From the NCBI GenBank assembly GCA_003724185.1, contig RHGM01000003.1:1-64000 (forward strand): a stretch of DNA of 64,000 nucleotides, read 5' to 3'. This stretch comes from Porphyrobacter sp. IPPAS B-1204. GTDB lineage: Bacteria > Pseudomonadota > Alphaproteobacteria > Sphingomonadales > Sphingomonadaceae. The stretch's first letter is position 1. Each line of letters starts with the position of its first letter. The position numbers and the translations under genes were made by a program. Shown here in pieces: positions 26,886-35,943 of this stretch. The notes beneath the pieces were generated by a model. The model ran no database searches and was not told the DNA's origin. It saw only the letters and a program-made list of their open reading frames with translations.

Positions 26886-27107
26886 GCGGGGAATGCAGTC
26901 ATCCTTGACGGGAAAGACCGACGAGATGCCTCAATCAAGTGGCTGTTTAGGCGCACATTCACCGCCAGAGCCCGTTCCCGATGTCCGTATGCATCCGCCT
27001 GCGGGCCATCGGGCTCCTTCCAACTTTCCTACGCCAATTTCCTAGACGCATAGAGAACTTACAGCGAACGCAAGAACGCTGCTCCACCCTCCCACACGGA
27101 GTTCTTT

Positions 27108-27452
27108 ATGCAGTCCCTCCCCCTCCTCCGACGCACTGGCGCGACCCACCAGCGCACCACCAAAGCCAACCGGGCGATGACCTTTGCCATCCCCGCGCTC
27201 ATCTCCAGCCTCGCTGCCGGCGCAGCCTATGCAGGCGCCGACACCACCTTCGATCCGGCACTCGCCCAGTTCACGAACTTCCTCGAGGGCTCGGGCGGCA
27301 AGATCATCACCGTGCTCAGCCTTGCTGGCGGCCTCATTGGCCTTGCCTCCGGTCGCTTCTCGCTCGGCCAGGTCGCTGTGCCGGTGGGTGTCGGCATCGG
27401 CGTCGGCACGGGTGTTCCGATCGTCACCTCGGTCGTGACCGCGATCATCTGA
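27108..27452 (+). CDS. traA: TraA-like F-type conjugative pilin
   Basis: The 114-residue product has the long leader typical of F-type propilins. A hydrophobic segment ends AAGAAYAGAD, giving a likely leader-peptidase cut after Ala42. The mature chain of about 72 residues has two hydrophobic helices (IITVLSLAGGLIGLASG and VAVPVGVGIGVGTGVPIVTS) separated by a short loop, as in F pilin. It would be inserted in the inner membrane and assembled into the conjugative pilus by the downstream genes. GGAG lies six bases before the ATG; an internal ATG at residue 24 is possible. It is the first gene of the 18-kb transfer operon. The call rests on size, topology and position just before traL. Confidence 0.8.
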   Translation: MQSLPLLRRTGATHQRTTKANRAMTFAIPALISSLAAGAAYAGADTTFDPALAQFTNFLEGSGGKIITVLSLAGGLIGLASGRFSLGQVAVPVGVGIGVGTGVPIVTSVVTAII

Positions 27453-27481
27453 CGCATCGGACACGGGAAGGCGGCGTTCTC

Positions 27482-27769
27482 ATGGCAGATCCCTACATCA
27501 TCCCCCGGCGGCTCGACGATCCAGAGCTGATTGGCTTTTGGACCATCGACGAGTTTGCCGGGATGATTGTCCCCTTCACCTGGGGGATCCTCAGCCAGCA
27601 TATCTTTATCGGCATCATTGTTGCGTTCGGCGCCTGGTTCGCGCTGCGAAAGGCAAAAGCAGGACGCGCCAGCTCCTGGGTAGCCCATGCCGCCTACTGG
27701 TATCTGCCGGCCGGATTGCTGGGTCTGAAATCCACGCCGCCTTCCCACTGCCGCCTGCTTGCCGGTTGA
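27482..27769 (+). CDS. traL: TraL, T4SS pilus assembly inner-membrane protein
   Basis: The 95-residue protein shows the TraL pattern: a short N-terminal segment with IPRRLDDPELIGFWTIDEF, then two hydrophobic stretches (GMIVPFTWGILS and IFIGIIVAFGAWFAL) and a basic loop. TraL is the VirB3 counterpart and works with the TraC ATPase in pilus assembly at the inner membrane. It begins 29 bases after traA and ends 12 bases before traE. The last residues (TPPSHCRLLAG) are typical of the family. Confidence 0.92.
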   Translation: MADPYIIPRRLDDPELIGFWTIDEFAGMIVPFTWGILSQHIFIGIIVAFGAWFALRKAKAGRASSWVAHAAYWYLPAGLLGLKSTPPSHCRLLAG

Positions 27770-27781
27770 GGGGAGACACTC

Positions 27782-28354
27782 ATGTTTGCCGACATTTCCC
27801 ATGAGCGCCAGCAGACGCTGCTGCGCCAACGCAATCTGTTTGCACTGACCAGTGCCGGTCTCGGGATCGCGCTTGTCGTTGCCACAAGCCTAGCTGCGAC
27901 ACGTGACCGCGAGGTTGTCCTGCTCCCCACGCTGCCGCGCGAACTCACTGTCAGCAGCGCCGGGGTCGATGCCGACTACCTTGAGCTCGTGACCCGCGAC
28001 ACCGCGCTGGTGCTGCTCAACCGCAGCCCGGAGGGTCTCGACTACTGGATGGGCGAAATTCTGAAGCTCGCCGACCCGGTCAGCCATGGCCAACTCAAAG
28101 CCGACCTCGTGAAGATCGTCGCCGAGCAGCGCGGCTCGGACGTCACCCAGGCCTTCATCATCCGCTCGATGACGGTCGATCCCAGAGGCCTCACCTCAGA
28201 GGTTACGGGCACGCTCAAGACCTTCGTGGGCGCGCAGGTGATTGCCAGCGATGATCGCCGCTTCCGGTTCACCTGGACCTATCGCGGGCTGAGGATCTCG
28301 CTTGCCGGGTTCGCCCAGCTCCCCCCCAAAGACACATCCAAGGAGGCCCGTTGA
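27782..28354 (+). CDS. traE: TraE, T4SS core protein (VirB5/VirB8-like position)
   Basis: The 190-residue protein has a cytoplasmic head, one membrane segment (LTSAGLGIALVVATSLA, residues about 22-38) and a periplasmic domain containing YWMGEILKLADPVSHGQLKA. This is the TraE layout, corresponding to VirB8. It anchors assembly of the secretion channel. GGGGAGA precedes the ATG. It overlaps the start of traK at the TGATG junction. Confidence 0.9.
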   Translation: MFADISHERQQTLLRQRNLFALTSAGLGIALVVATSLAATRDREVVLLPTLPRELTVSSAGVDADYLELVTRDTALVLLNRSPEGLDYWMGEILKLADPVSHGQLKADLVKIVAEQRGSDVTQAFIIRSMTVDPRGLTSEVTGTLKTFVGAQVIASDDRRFRFTWTYRGLRISLAGFAQLPPKDTSKEAR

Positions 28355-29103
28355 TGGCTTACGCCCATGCCTTGCGACGCGCGAAGAGGCTCGCCTGTGC
28401 CAGCGCTCTCGCCTTTGCTTGCCCTGCCCTTTCCGCTGACCAATTCAAGCAAGCCGCCGATGGATCGAGCATCGAATGCGCGGTGTCCGCGCGCGAGCTC
28501 ACCCGTTTTGCGCTGATCGACGATCAGTTTGCGAGCGTCTCGAAGATTTCCAGCGGCACGCCTTACAATGATTTTGCGGTGACCAACGAGCCGCTGCGGG
28601 GCGATATCTATGTCTCGGTGCCCGAGACTTTCGCGGCCCGATCGATCAGCTTTTTTGCCACGACCCGCAAGGGCTTCGTCTACAAGGTTGCCTGCCGGAT
28701 CGAGCAAATCCCTGCTGTCCAGGTCTTCATCACCAATCCGGCGATTGCCCGGAACATGGCGGCGAATTGGGAGAAAGAGACCCCGCTCACTTCCAGCGCG
28801 GTGCGGCTCATTCAAGCGATGGCGGACGACCGGTCGGTCGAGGGCTTCGAGGTACGGCAATTGGCTGCGCCGCCTGCGCGCGTCGGCGACCTCGAGGTTC
28901 AGCTGATTGCCGATTACCGGGGCAGCAGCCTTGCCGGCAAAGTCATCCGCATCGCCAACCGCGGCGCGCAAAATGTCACGCTCGCAGAGCGCGACCTTGC
29001 GCCCGCTGGCGCTCTTGCGGTCGCAATTGTCAGCCCGGTGCTCACACCGGGCATGAGCACCACCGCCTTTGTTGTCGGTGCGAACGGGGAGCAGGGCCAA
29101 TGA
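28354..29103 (+). CDS. traK: TraK, secretin-like outer-membrane core protein (VirB9-like)
   Basis: The 249-residue protein has a signal peptide (RLACASALAFACPALSA) and a beta-rich periplasmic body. Recognisable segments are QFKQAADGSSIECAVSARE, DIYVSVPETF and SFFATTRKGFVYKV. TraK forms part of the outer ring of the F-type core complex with TraB and TraV. The ATG at 28354 is used; AAGGAGG lies upstream. The end overlaps traB by four bases (ATGA). Confidence 0.9.
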   Translation: MAYAHALRRAKRLACASALAFACPALSADQFKQAADGSSIECAVSARELTRFALIDDQFASVSKISSGTPYNDFAVTNEPLRGDIYVSVPETFAARSISFFATTRKGFVYKVACRIEQIPAVQVFITNPAIARNMAANWEKETPLTSSAVRLIQAMADDRSVEGFEVRQLAAPPARVGDLEVQLIADYRGSSLAGKVIRIANRGAQNVTLAERDLAPAGALAVAIVSPVLTPGMSTTAFVVGANGEQGQ

Positions 29104-30428
29104 GCGAAGCTCCCACCCCTCCCGTCCCGGCACAGGCCGAAAAGGCGACAACCTCGCCCGTCGCGGATCTCAATGCCAAGACCGCGCGCCGCCAGAAGCT
29201 GCTGCTCGGTACGATTGGCGCGGTCATCCTTGCAGGCGGCAGCTGGTTCATCCTCGGCGGCGATGACGGCGCCAAGGGAAGCGACCCTGACGCACCGCAG
29301 ACGATCGATACCGCGGGACTCGTGAACCGGGACCTCTCCCAGCGTGAGTTCGTGGCAACTTATGGCAATCGGCTCGATGCGGTGTCGCGTGAGCAAAAGG
29401 CGCTCAAGGACACGAGCGTCCCGCGCTCGGAGATCGAAACACAGCTCGCCGCGCTCAAGTCAGAAAACCAAGCGATGCGGACCGACGGCCAGGCAGCGAT
29501 CGACGCAATCTCGGCAGAGAACGCGGAATTGCGCTCGCGGCTTGCGAGCCAAAGCGCCCCGCCCCCGCCAAGCGCGCCGCTGCCAGCCTACGGCCCGCAA
29601 GCGGGCGGCTATGATGCCCGCGGACGCGCGCCAACTTCGGTTGGAGCAAGTGCGCCGAACATAGCAGAGCCGGTCTTTGCGGCCCAGGGCGAAGTCAAGC
29701 TGATGAGCTTTGGCAGCGACAAGACAGCAGGCGGCGGTGCCCGGTCCATCCGGCCTGAAGTGCCGCCGGTGGTGGTCGAGGACTCTCCCGATTACCTGCC
29801 ACCCAACTCCTATGCCTCGGCGCGAGTGATCGTGGGCGTCGATGCCTCTGCCGGGGTCAGCAGCCAGACCGATCCGCTGCCGGTGGTGCTGCGGATCACC
29901 GGGCCAGCGCGCTCGGTCATGCAGAATGGCAAGGTGCTGACGACGCGCATCGAGGGCTGCATCGTCAACGGCGCAGCCCGCGGCGATCTCTCTTCAGAGA
30001 AGGTCTATGTGAAGCTTGCCCGCATGACCTGCGATCAGCCTGGTGGCCGCGTCGCGGTAAGCGAGGTCAAAGGCTTCATCAGCTTTGCCGGTAAATCCGG
30101 TGTGCGCGGGCGTGTCGTCAGCCGGGAAGGCAATCTGGTCAGCCAGGCTTTGCTAGCTGGCATCGTCGGCGGGTTCGGGCGCGGCTTCTCGGCCAATGCC
30201 AATGGCATTTTCGCCGGGCAGCTGGGCGCTAGCCAGCAGCGCCCCTCCCTGTCGGCGACTGACATCGTTGCTGGCGGCCTCGGCCAGGGCGCAGGCGAGG
30301 CGGCTGACACGGTCAGCCGGTATCTGATCGAACGCGCCGAACAATACCAACCTGTCGTCGAAATGCCGACCGGCATCGCGGTCGAGATCGTCTTTCTCGA
30401 CGGCGTCTATGTGAGGAATTCCCAATGA
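29100..30428 (+). CDS. traB: TraB, core scaffold protein (VirB10-like)
   Basis: The 442-residue protein has a cytoplasmic N-terminus, one membrane segment near residues 38-56 (LLLGTIGAVILAGGSWFIL), a coiled coil (ETQLAALKSENQAMR and AENAELRSRL) and a Pro-rich linker (APPPPSAPLPAYGP). The C-terminal VirB10/TrbI beta domain contains LPPNSYASARVIVGVDAS, LPVVLRITGPA and EGCIVNGAARGDLSSEKVY. It spans the envelope and links the inner-membrane motors to the outer ring. It overlaps traK and the dsbC-like gene by 4 bases each. Confidence 0.95.
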   Translation: MSEAPTPPVPAQAEKATTSPVADLNAKTARRQKLLLGTIGAVILAGGSWFILGGDDGAKGSDPDAPQTIDTAGLVNRDLSQREFVATYGNRLDAVSREQKALKDTSVPRSEIETQLAALKSENQAMRTDGQAAIDAISAENAELRSRLASQSAPPPPSAPLPAYGPQAGGYDARGRAPTSVGASAPNIAEPVFAAQGEVKLMSFGSDKTAGGGARSIRPEVPPVVVEDSPDYLPPNSYASARVIVGVDASAGVSSQTDPLPVVLRITGPARSVMQNGKVLTTRIEGCIVNGAARGDLSSEKVYVKLARMTCDQPGGRVAVSEVKGFISFAGKSGVRGRVVSREGNLVSQALLAGIVGGFGRGFSANANGIFAGQLGASQQRPSLSATDIVAGGLGQGAGEAADTVSRYLIERAEQYQPVVEMPTGIAVEIVFLDGVYVRNSQ

Positions 30429-31315
30429 TCCTTGACGCAAACCATTCCCCAAAGCGCAAGGCGCCGCGCTGGATCCGGCCTGCTGCCGCCATCGCCTCGC
30501 TCATAGCACTGTCAGCTGCCACAGGCTGGGCTGCCGCCAGCTTTGCAAGTACCACCAAGGCTGCGGACAAGGACACCGTCAAGAAGGCGCTCGAACTGCG
30601 ACTGCCCAAGACGCCGATCACGCAGATCGACTGCAAGGGGATCGGGGGCCTGTGCGAGGTCGCCTCGAAATCAACGCTGTTCTATGTCGACCGGGCAGCC
30701 CGCTATCTCGTGATCGGCCGGGTCTATGACATGGAGACGCGTCAGGATCTGACCGCTGCACGGCTGCTGGAGCTTAATCCTGACCTTTTGACCGCAGGAG
30801 CGCCGCGCAGCGCGGAGCCGCAAGATAGAGGGCAGCAGGCCCCGCGCGCAGCGGCAACAAAGGTCTCGCTTGCAGGCCTTCCGGCCAATGGCGCGATCAC
30901 CTGGGGACCGCCGAACGGCCTGAAGGCCGTGGTCTTTTCGGACTTCAACTGCGGCTATTGCAAGAAGCTCGAGGAGGAGTTGAAGGCAATCGGCGCGCGG
31001 GTCGAGGAGCGCCCGATCTCGATCTTCGGGCCTGAAAGTCGCCGCGAGGCCGAGCGGGTGCTGTGTGCGCCCCGGCCCGACCTTGCGCTGAGGCTGGCCT
31101 ATGGCGGCACTGCGCTCGCCAATCCCAAACGTTGCGACACCAGCGGGCTCGATGCCAACGAAGCTTTCGCGAAGTCCAATGGTTTCATGGGCACGCCGGT
31201 GATCGTGCGCCCGTCTGATGGCGCTGTGCTGGAGGGCTACCGCCCGGCGCATGTGCTCCGCGCTTTCCTCTCCGGGAAGACCGCGCCGACCCCAACCCCG
31301 ACCAAGAAAGGATGA
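30425..31315 (+). CDS. dsbC: DsbC-type thiol:disulfide interchange protein of the T4SS operon
   Basis: The 296-residue protein has a membrane anchor or signal near residues 18-38 (RPAAAIASLIALSAATGWAA), an N-terminal DsbC dimerisation-like region, and a thioredoxin fold. The active site is NCGYCKKLEEEL near residue 176, and the cis-proline motif is FMGTPVIV. It should isomerise disulfides in the Cys-rich periplasmic transfer proteins (TraU, TraN, TraH). DsbC genes occupy this same place between traB and traV in SXT/R391-like operons. A Thr-Pro run ends the protein. Confidence 0.92.
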   Translation: MILDANHSPKRKAPRWIRPAAAIASLIALSAATGWAAASFASTTKAADKDTVKKALELRLPKTPITQIDCKGIGGLCEVASKSTLFYVDRAARYLVIGRVYDMETRQDLTAARLLELNPDLLTAGAPRSAEPQDRGQQAPRAAATKVSLAGLPANGAITWGPPNGLKAVVFSDFNCGYCKKLEEELKAIGARVEERPISIFGPESRREAERVLCAPRPDLALRLAYGGTALANPKRCDTSGLDANEAFAKSNGFMGTPVIVRPSDGAVLEGYRPAHVLRAFLSGKTAPTPTPTKKG

Positions 31316-32046
31316 TCGCCGTGCGTCGCAATTTTCGACTTCCGCTGAGCGCCAGCCTCGCCGTCCTCTTAAGCGGCTGCGCCACCTTTGGCACCAATGT
31401 CGAAGGCTCGTTCCAATGCCGCGCGCCCGAAGGCAGCTGCGCGCCCTCGCACATCATCGATGCCCGCGCGGCGGGCGAAATCAGGCAGACAGAGAACCCT
31501 GTGAACGCCGTGCACCCGCACCGCATGGTCGCCCCTGGCGATCAGGCGCGCACGACCGAGCGCACCTTGAAGATCGTCTTTCCAGCCCGGGTTGATGAAA
31601 CCGGAACGCTACACGATGAGGCTGTTGCCTGGACAGTCATCGAAAACCCGCGCTGGGCGGCTGAGCTGCGCAGCAAGCCGGGCAGCGAGGCTGCAACGCC
31701 GCTGATGCGGCAGCTGCGCCGTCAGCTGAAGGCAGCGCAAGAGCAAACGGTGTCCACCACCAATCCCGATGGCGCACCGGACAGCCAGGACGATCCCTCG
31801 CAGCTGTTTACGCCATCGCCTTCCGATGACCTTTTCCCCTTGGCCTCGCCGCTGGCCCTCCCCTCCACGGCGCGCGAGGCTGATGCCGGTGCTGATGCAC
31901 CGGCGGCCGAGGGGTTCGACATGCCTGTGTCCCCGTATGATCGAGCCCCTCGGCCTTCTGCCTCGCACAGCGCACTGACCTATCCCAGCATCGAGGCTAT
32001 TGAGGCCGCGAAGAGCGACACAGCCGGTTCCAAGGAGCCAATGTGA
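31312..32046 (+). CDS. traV: TraV, outer-membrane lipoprotein of the core complex
   Basis: The 244-residue protein begins with a lipoprotein signal whose lipobox is LLSGC, so the mature chain starts at Cys22. The next segment, ATFGTNVEGSFQCRAPEGSC, matches the conserved Cys pair near the TraV N-terminus. The remaining chain is Pro/Ala-rich and long for the family. TraV (VirB7-like) tethers the TraK ring to the outer membrane. It overlaps the dsbC stop at the start and abuts traC by a TGATG junction. Confidence 0.9.
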   Translation: MIAVRRNFRLPLSASLAVLLSGCATFGTNVEGSFQCRAPEGSCAPSHIIDARAAGEIRQTENPVNAVHPHRMVAPGDQARTTERTLKIVFPARVDETGTLHDEAVAWTVIENPRWAAELRSKPGSEAATPLMRQLRRQLKAAQEQTVSTTNPDGAPDSQDDPSQLFTPSPSDDLFPLASPLALPSTAREADAGADAPAAEGFDMPVSPYDRAPRPSASHSALTYPSIEAIEAAKSDTAGSKEPM

Positions 32047-34592
32047 TGGCGCAGCGGATCAAAACTGTCGTCGATTCCGTGCTCAGCGGTCTGCTGGGCG
32101 ATGCCGAACATGCCGAGGCAGGACGTCCTGCGCTGATGCTCGACCTGTTGTCGGACTGGTTGCCTTACCGGGTCTATGATCCGGCAAACCGGCTGTACCT
32201 CAACGCGCGCTCCGAAGGCTTTGTGTTGTCGGTCACGCCGCTGATCGGCGCCGACGAGCGCACTGGCGAGATCCTGGGTCAGTTCTTCTCCGAGGGTTTG
32301 CCGCCTGGGGCCTGCCTGCAGGTGCTGCACTGGGCGAGCCCCCGCATCAGCCGGATTATCGGACCATGGTTTGCACCACGATACCTTCAGGGCGGGGTTT
32401 ATGAGGCGATTGCGCGCCACCGTGCCAAGCGGCTCTATGGTCTCGTCTGGCAATCGGGCTCGGCTGATGCGCCGTTTCATGCACGCCACCACCAGGTGAT
32501 CGTCTCGGTGAGCGTGCCTGCCGCCAAGCACGTCAGCCATGAGGAATTGAAGCAGACCCGCGATGGGCTCATCGCCATGCTGCGCTCGCTGAACCTCGGG
32601 GTGGTAGAAGTCGGCCCTGAAGGTCTGATCGCGCTGATCGATGATCTGACCTCACCCACCACTGCGCCGCAGGAAGATGCGACGGCCTACAATCCTCATG
32701 ATGCCATCGCAGCGCAGGCGATCCGTCACGATATCGAGCTCGTGGTTGAGGAGGATCGCATGCGGCTAGCAACCGAACGGTTCCGTCCGACCGGTAAGAG
32801 CCATGGCGGCGTGCCGGAGATCGGCACGATCTATCCTGATGCCTTCGATGTCCGGCATTTCTCGGTGCGCAATACGCCGGCCCGCTGGGCGCCGTGGGAA
32901 TGCGCGCGGCTGATCGGCGACATGTTCACCGACAAGCTGCGCTTCCCCTGCCCTGCGGCAACGATGCTGTGCCTCGTCTACCCGGATCGCGAAGCCGCTG
33001 AAGCCAAGGCCGGGTTCAAATTCATGCGCACCACCAGCCTGTCAGGTACGCGCAGCGCGCGGTTCCTGCCGCGCATCGGCGAACAGGCGGCCGAGTGGCA
33101 GCATGTCCAGGCAGAGCTGCAGGAGGGTCGGCGGCTCGTGCGGGTCTTCTACGGCCTCCTCACCTACTCGCCGCTGGGGCGCGGCGACAGCGACGAGCGC
33201 GCGATCAAGTCGATCTACAAAGCGGCAGGCTGGGACCTTGCCGACGAGCGCTTTCTCCAGATTCAGGGCCTGCTTGCCGCTATGCCGATGACCCTTGCCG
33301 ACGGCCTCGGGGCCGACATGGAGCGCCTGAAGCGCTTCCGCACCCTGCTTTCGACCACGGCCGCCAACATCGCCCCGATGCAAGGCGAATATCTCGGCAG
33401 CGCCCACCCGCACCTGCTGTTCGTCGGACGGCGCGGCCAGCCCTTCTTCTGGTCCCCCTTCGAGAACGAGGCGGGCAATCACAATGTCGCGATCTGCGGC
33501 AAGTCCGGGTCGGGCAAGTCGGTGCTACTGCAGGAAATGTGCGCCGCGCTGCGCGGTGCCGGCGCGCAGGTGGTCGTGATCGACGACGGCCGCAGTTTCG
33601 AGCATTCGGTCAAGTTGCAAGGCGGCCGCTTTGTTGAGTTCACGATGAAGGCGGGGTTCTGCCTCAATCCCTTCTCGATGATCGATGCCGCGCGCGCTGC
33701 CGAGGACGAGGACTATCGGCTCGACTGCTTCGGGATGGTCAAGGCGATCATCGGCCAGATGGCGCGGCATTCGGCGGCGCTCTCCGATATCGAGCGCGGG
33801 CTGATCGACCGGGCGGTCAACACCGTCTGGAACGAGGCCGGCACCGCAGCAACGGTCACGAGTGTCGGCGAAGCGCTCAGCCGCATCGGGCATGACATGG
33901 CCGATGACCTTGCTACCTCGCTTGCGCCTTACATGGCGGGCGGGACCTATGGCGCCTTTTTCGAGGGCGAGGCGAGCCTCGCGCTCGACAGCGATTTCAC
34001 GGTCTTCGAGATGTCTGATCTGGGCGCGCGCGAAGAGCTGCGCGCTGTCGTGCTCTCGGCGATCATGTTCATGACCAGCCAGGCGATGACGCGCACGCCG
34101 CGGCAGGTTCGCAAGCTGCTGCTGATCGATGAGGCCTGGTCGATGCTGAAGGGCGGCTCGATGGGCGAGTTCGTCGAGACCTATGCGCGCACCTGCCGCA
34201 AATATGGCGGCGCGCTGGCAACCGCGACCCAGTCTCTCAACGACTACTACAAGTCTGACGGGGCAACGGCCGCGCTCGAGAACAGCGATTGGATGCTGAT
34301 CCTGCAGCAGAAGCCCGAGACAATTGCCGACTTCAAGGCCTCCAAGCGTCTCGACATGGATGATCGCACCGAGACGCTGATCCGCAGCCTCAAGCGCTCG
34401 GGCAACGATTATTCAGAGGTCTTCATCAAGGGCCCGGAGGTCGAAGCGATCGGACGGCTCGTGCTCGACGCGTACTCATCGACGTTGTTCTCGAGCTCTC
34501 CCGACACCTTTGCTGCGATCGATGCCGAAGTCGCGCGCGGACACCAGCTGGCCGAAGCGATCGAACGCATCGCCTTTGGCCCATCGTCCTGA
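32046..34592 (+). CDS. traC: TraC, T4SS assembly ATPase (VirB4-like)
   Basis: The 848-residue protein has the TraC N-terminal domain (LDLLSDWLPYRVYDPANRLY, and LGQFFSEGLPPG) and a VirB4-type motor. Walker A is AICGKSGSGKSVLLQEM near residue 484 and Walker B LLLIDEAWSMLKGGS near 697, with the following ATATQSLNDYY. It powers pilus assembly and substrate transfer at the cytoplasmic face. An in-frame GTG precedes the chosen ATG by 3 bases. Length is standard for F-type TraC. Confidence 0.96.
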   Translation: MAQRIKTVVDSVLSGLLGDAEHAEAGRPALMLDLLSDWLPYRVYDPANRLYLNARSEGFVLSVTPLIGADERTGEILGQFFSEGLPPGACLQVLHWASPRISRIIGPWFAPRYLQGGVYEAIARHRAKRLYGLVWQSGSADAPFHARHHQVIVSVSVPAAKHVSHEELKQTRDGLIAMLRSLNLGVVEVGPEGLIALIDDLTSPTTAPQEDATAYNPHDAIAAQAIRHDIELVVEEDRMRLATERFRPTGKSHGGVPEIGTIYPDAFDVRHFSVRNTPARWAPWECARLIGDMFTDKLRFPCPAATMLCLVYPDREAAEAKAGFKFMRTTSLSGTRSARFLPRIGEQAAEWQHVQAELQEGRRLVRVFYGLLTYSPLGRGDSDERAIKSIYKAAGWDLADERFLQIQGLLAAMPMTLADGLGADMERLKRFRTLLSTTAANIAPMQGEYLGSAHPHLLFVGRRGQPFFWSPFENEAGNHNVAICGKSGSGKSVLLQEMCAALRGAGAQVVVIDDGRSFEHSVKLQGGRFVEFTMKAGFCLNPFSMIDAARAAEDEDYRLDCFGMVKAIIGQMARHSAALSDIERGLIDRAVNTVWNEAGTAATVTSVGEALSRIGHDMADDLATSLAPYMAGGTYGAFFEGEASLALDSDFTVFEMSDLGAREELRAVVLSAIMFMTSQAMTRTPRQVRKLLLIDEAWSMLKGGSMGEFVETYARTCRKYGGALATATQSLNDYYKSDGATAALENSDWMLILQQKPETIADFKASKRLDMDDRTETLIRSLKRSGNDYSEVFIKGPEVEAIGRLVLDAYSSTLFSSSPDTFAAIDAEVARGHQLAEAIERIAFGPSS

Positions 34593-34620
34593 CCATTCCG
34601 ATCACTGAGGATCACGTTCC

Positions 34621-35034
34621 ATGACCACATCCCCGCCCATCCATCTGGTTGCTGCCGCAGAGCACAACCGCGCGCATACCGAGGCGCTCCATGCGCTTCG
34701 AGACGAAAAGGCTCACAAAGGCTGGCGCACGCGCGCGGCGGACCTGTGCTTCATCACGCTGAGGGCCAGCACCTTTCTGGGTTCGAGCTACCTGATGGCG
34801 CTCGGCGTGCCGCTGGTCTTCTTTCTCGCGATCTCGGGCGGCGATGGTTCGAGCCTCTTTGCCCATCTCGCCAATCTGGCGACACGCTTCCTTGCGGCGG
34901 ACTACGCCCGGCAGGTCAGCTTTCTCGCTGAGTTCAAGCTGGTGCTGATCGCCGCCGCAACACTGATCGCAGCTTGGCGCCTGCCGCGCTTCCTCAGGGA
35001 TCTCGAGCGCGACCTTTCGGGAGGAAAGAAGTGA
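34621..35034 (+). CDS. Small membrane protein of the transfer operon, unknown function
   Basis: The 137-residue protein has hydrophobic stretches at about 60-80 (SYLMALGVPLVFFLAIS) and 105-120 (LVLIAAATLIAAWRL), and a charged C-terminus. GAGGAT lies upstream of the ATG. It sits between traC and trbI and overlaps trbI by four bases, so it is clearly part of the operon. I do not recognise the family. Its place is where F carries small accessory genes, and a role in pilus assembly or exclusion is only positional guesswork. Confidence 0.8.
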   Translation: MTTSPPIHLVAAAEHNRAHTEALHALRDEKAHKGWRTRAADLCFITLRASTFLGSSYLMALGVPLVFFLAISGGDGSSLFAHLANLATRFLAADYARQVSFLAEFKLVLIAAATLIAAWRLPRFLRDLERDLSGGKK

Positions 35035-35432
35035 AGAACATATTGGCAACACAAAAGTGGCGCGGCCTCGCTCTTAGCCCGACTGCGATGCTGCTCGGAG
35101 CAAGCATGATCGGCTCCACGCTTTGGGGCGTCTGGGCGACCGATCGGCTGCTCACGCTCGAAAAGCGCGAGGTCGTGACAGTCCAGCTGAGCCAGATCAT
35201 GGGCGACTTCATCGAGGCCGAGGCGCGCGCCGGTCGTCCTCCTGAAGAAACCCGCATGCGGGTCGAGCTTTATCTGAAGGCGGTCGAGGCATCGGTCCAA
35301 GCTCTGGGGCGCGAGGGCCGCACTGTGCTTGTCGCAGAAGCAGTGGTCTCGGGCAGCGCGCCCGACTTGACCGAAAGCGTGCGCGCCGATGTGGCGCGGC
35401 GCATTGCCGGTGTTCCCGATGCGCCGCGCTGA
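35031..35432 (+). CDS. trbI: TrbI, F-type pilus extension/retraction protein
   Basis: The 133-residue protein starts at a GTG preceded by a strong GGGAGGAAAG site. It has one N-terminal membrane segment (LSPTAMLLGASMIGSTLWGV) and a periplasmic part with VTVQLSQIMGDFIEAEAR and MRVELYLKAVEASVQALGR, matching the TrbI_Ftype pattern. F TrbI affects pilus outgrowth and retraction. The 3' end overlaps the peptidase gene by 14 bases. Confidence 0.88.
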   Translation: MKNILATQKWRGLALSPTAMLLGASMIGSTLWGVWATDRLLTLEKREVVTVQLSQIMGDFIEAEARAGRPPEETRMRVELYLKAVEASVQALGREGRTVLVAEAVVSGSAPDLTESVRADVARRIAGVPDAPR

Positions 35433-35943
35433 CATCTTTGCCCGCTCGGCCACGGCCCGCCGCCTCGCTCTCCTGGCGGGCCTTGGCGCAGGCGCGCTTG
35501 GCCTTACCGCACTCAGCGGCTTTGCCGGCAGCCATGCGCTGATGATCAATGTCAGCCCGAGCCTGCCCTTTTGGGCGATCTGGACGAGCCGCGACGAGCT
35601 CCCTCAACGCGGCGACATCATTCTCTTCGCCCCGCCAGCCTCGCCGCTGCTCCAGAAGCACTTCGGGACGCGGCCCCAGCCCTTTGGCAAGATTGTCAGC
35701 GGCATGCCCGGCGATCTCGTGACCCGCGAGGACCGCACGTTTCATGTAAACGGTCGCCCTGTGGCAACCGCCAAGCTGAAGAGCCGCCTCGGCGAACCTC
35801 TCGCGCTTGGGCCCACCGGCAAGGTTCCTGAGAACTGCTACTTCGTCACCACCCCGCACAAGGACGGGTTCGACAGCCGCTACGGCGCGATCGGGTGGAT
35901 TTGCCGTGAGCGCATTCTCGGGACCGGGAGGCCGATCCTGTGA
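35419..35943 (+). CDS. trhF: S26-family conjugative signal peptidase (TraF/TrhF type)
   Basis: The 174-residue protein has one N-terminal membrane segment (RRLALLAGLGAGALGLTAL) and the TraF-peptidase catalytic layout. The nucleophile is expected at Ser48 in NVSPSLPFWAIW, and the general base at Lys91 in PFGKIVSGMPGDLV. The C-terminal box YFVTTPHKDGFDSRYGAIGW is typical. These enzymes process the pilin or other exported transfer proteins. Peptidases at this position, before traW, occur in R27 and SXT-like systems and not in F itself. The ATG at 35419 is preferred over an upstream GTG. Confidence 0.9.
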   Translation: MRRADIFARSATARRLALLAGLGAGALGLTALSGFAGSHALMINVSPSLPFWAIWTSRDELPQRGDIILFAPPASPLLQKHFGTRPQPFGKIVSGMPGDLVTREDRTFHVNGRPVATAKLKSRLGEPLALGPTGKVPENCYFVTTPHKDGFDSRYGAIGWICRERILGTGRPIL

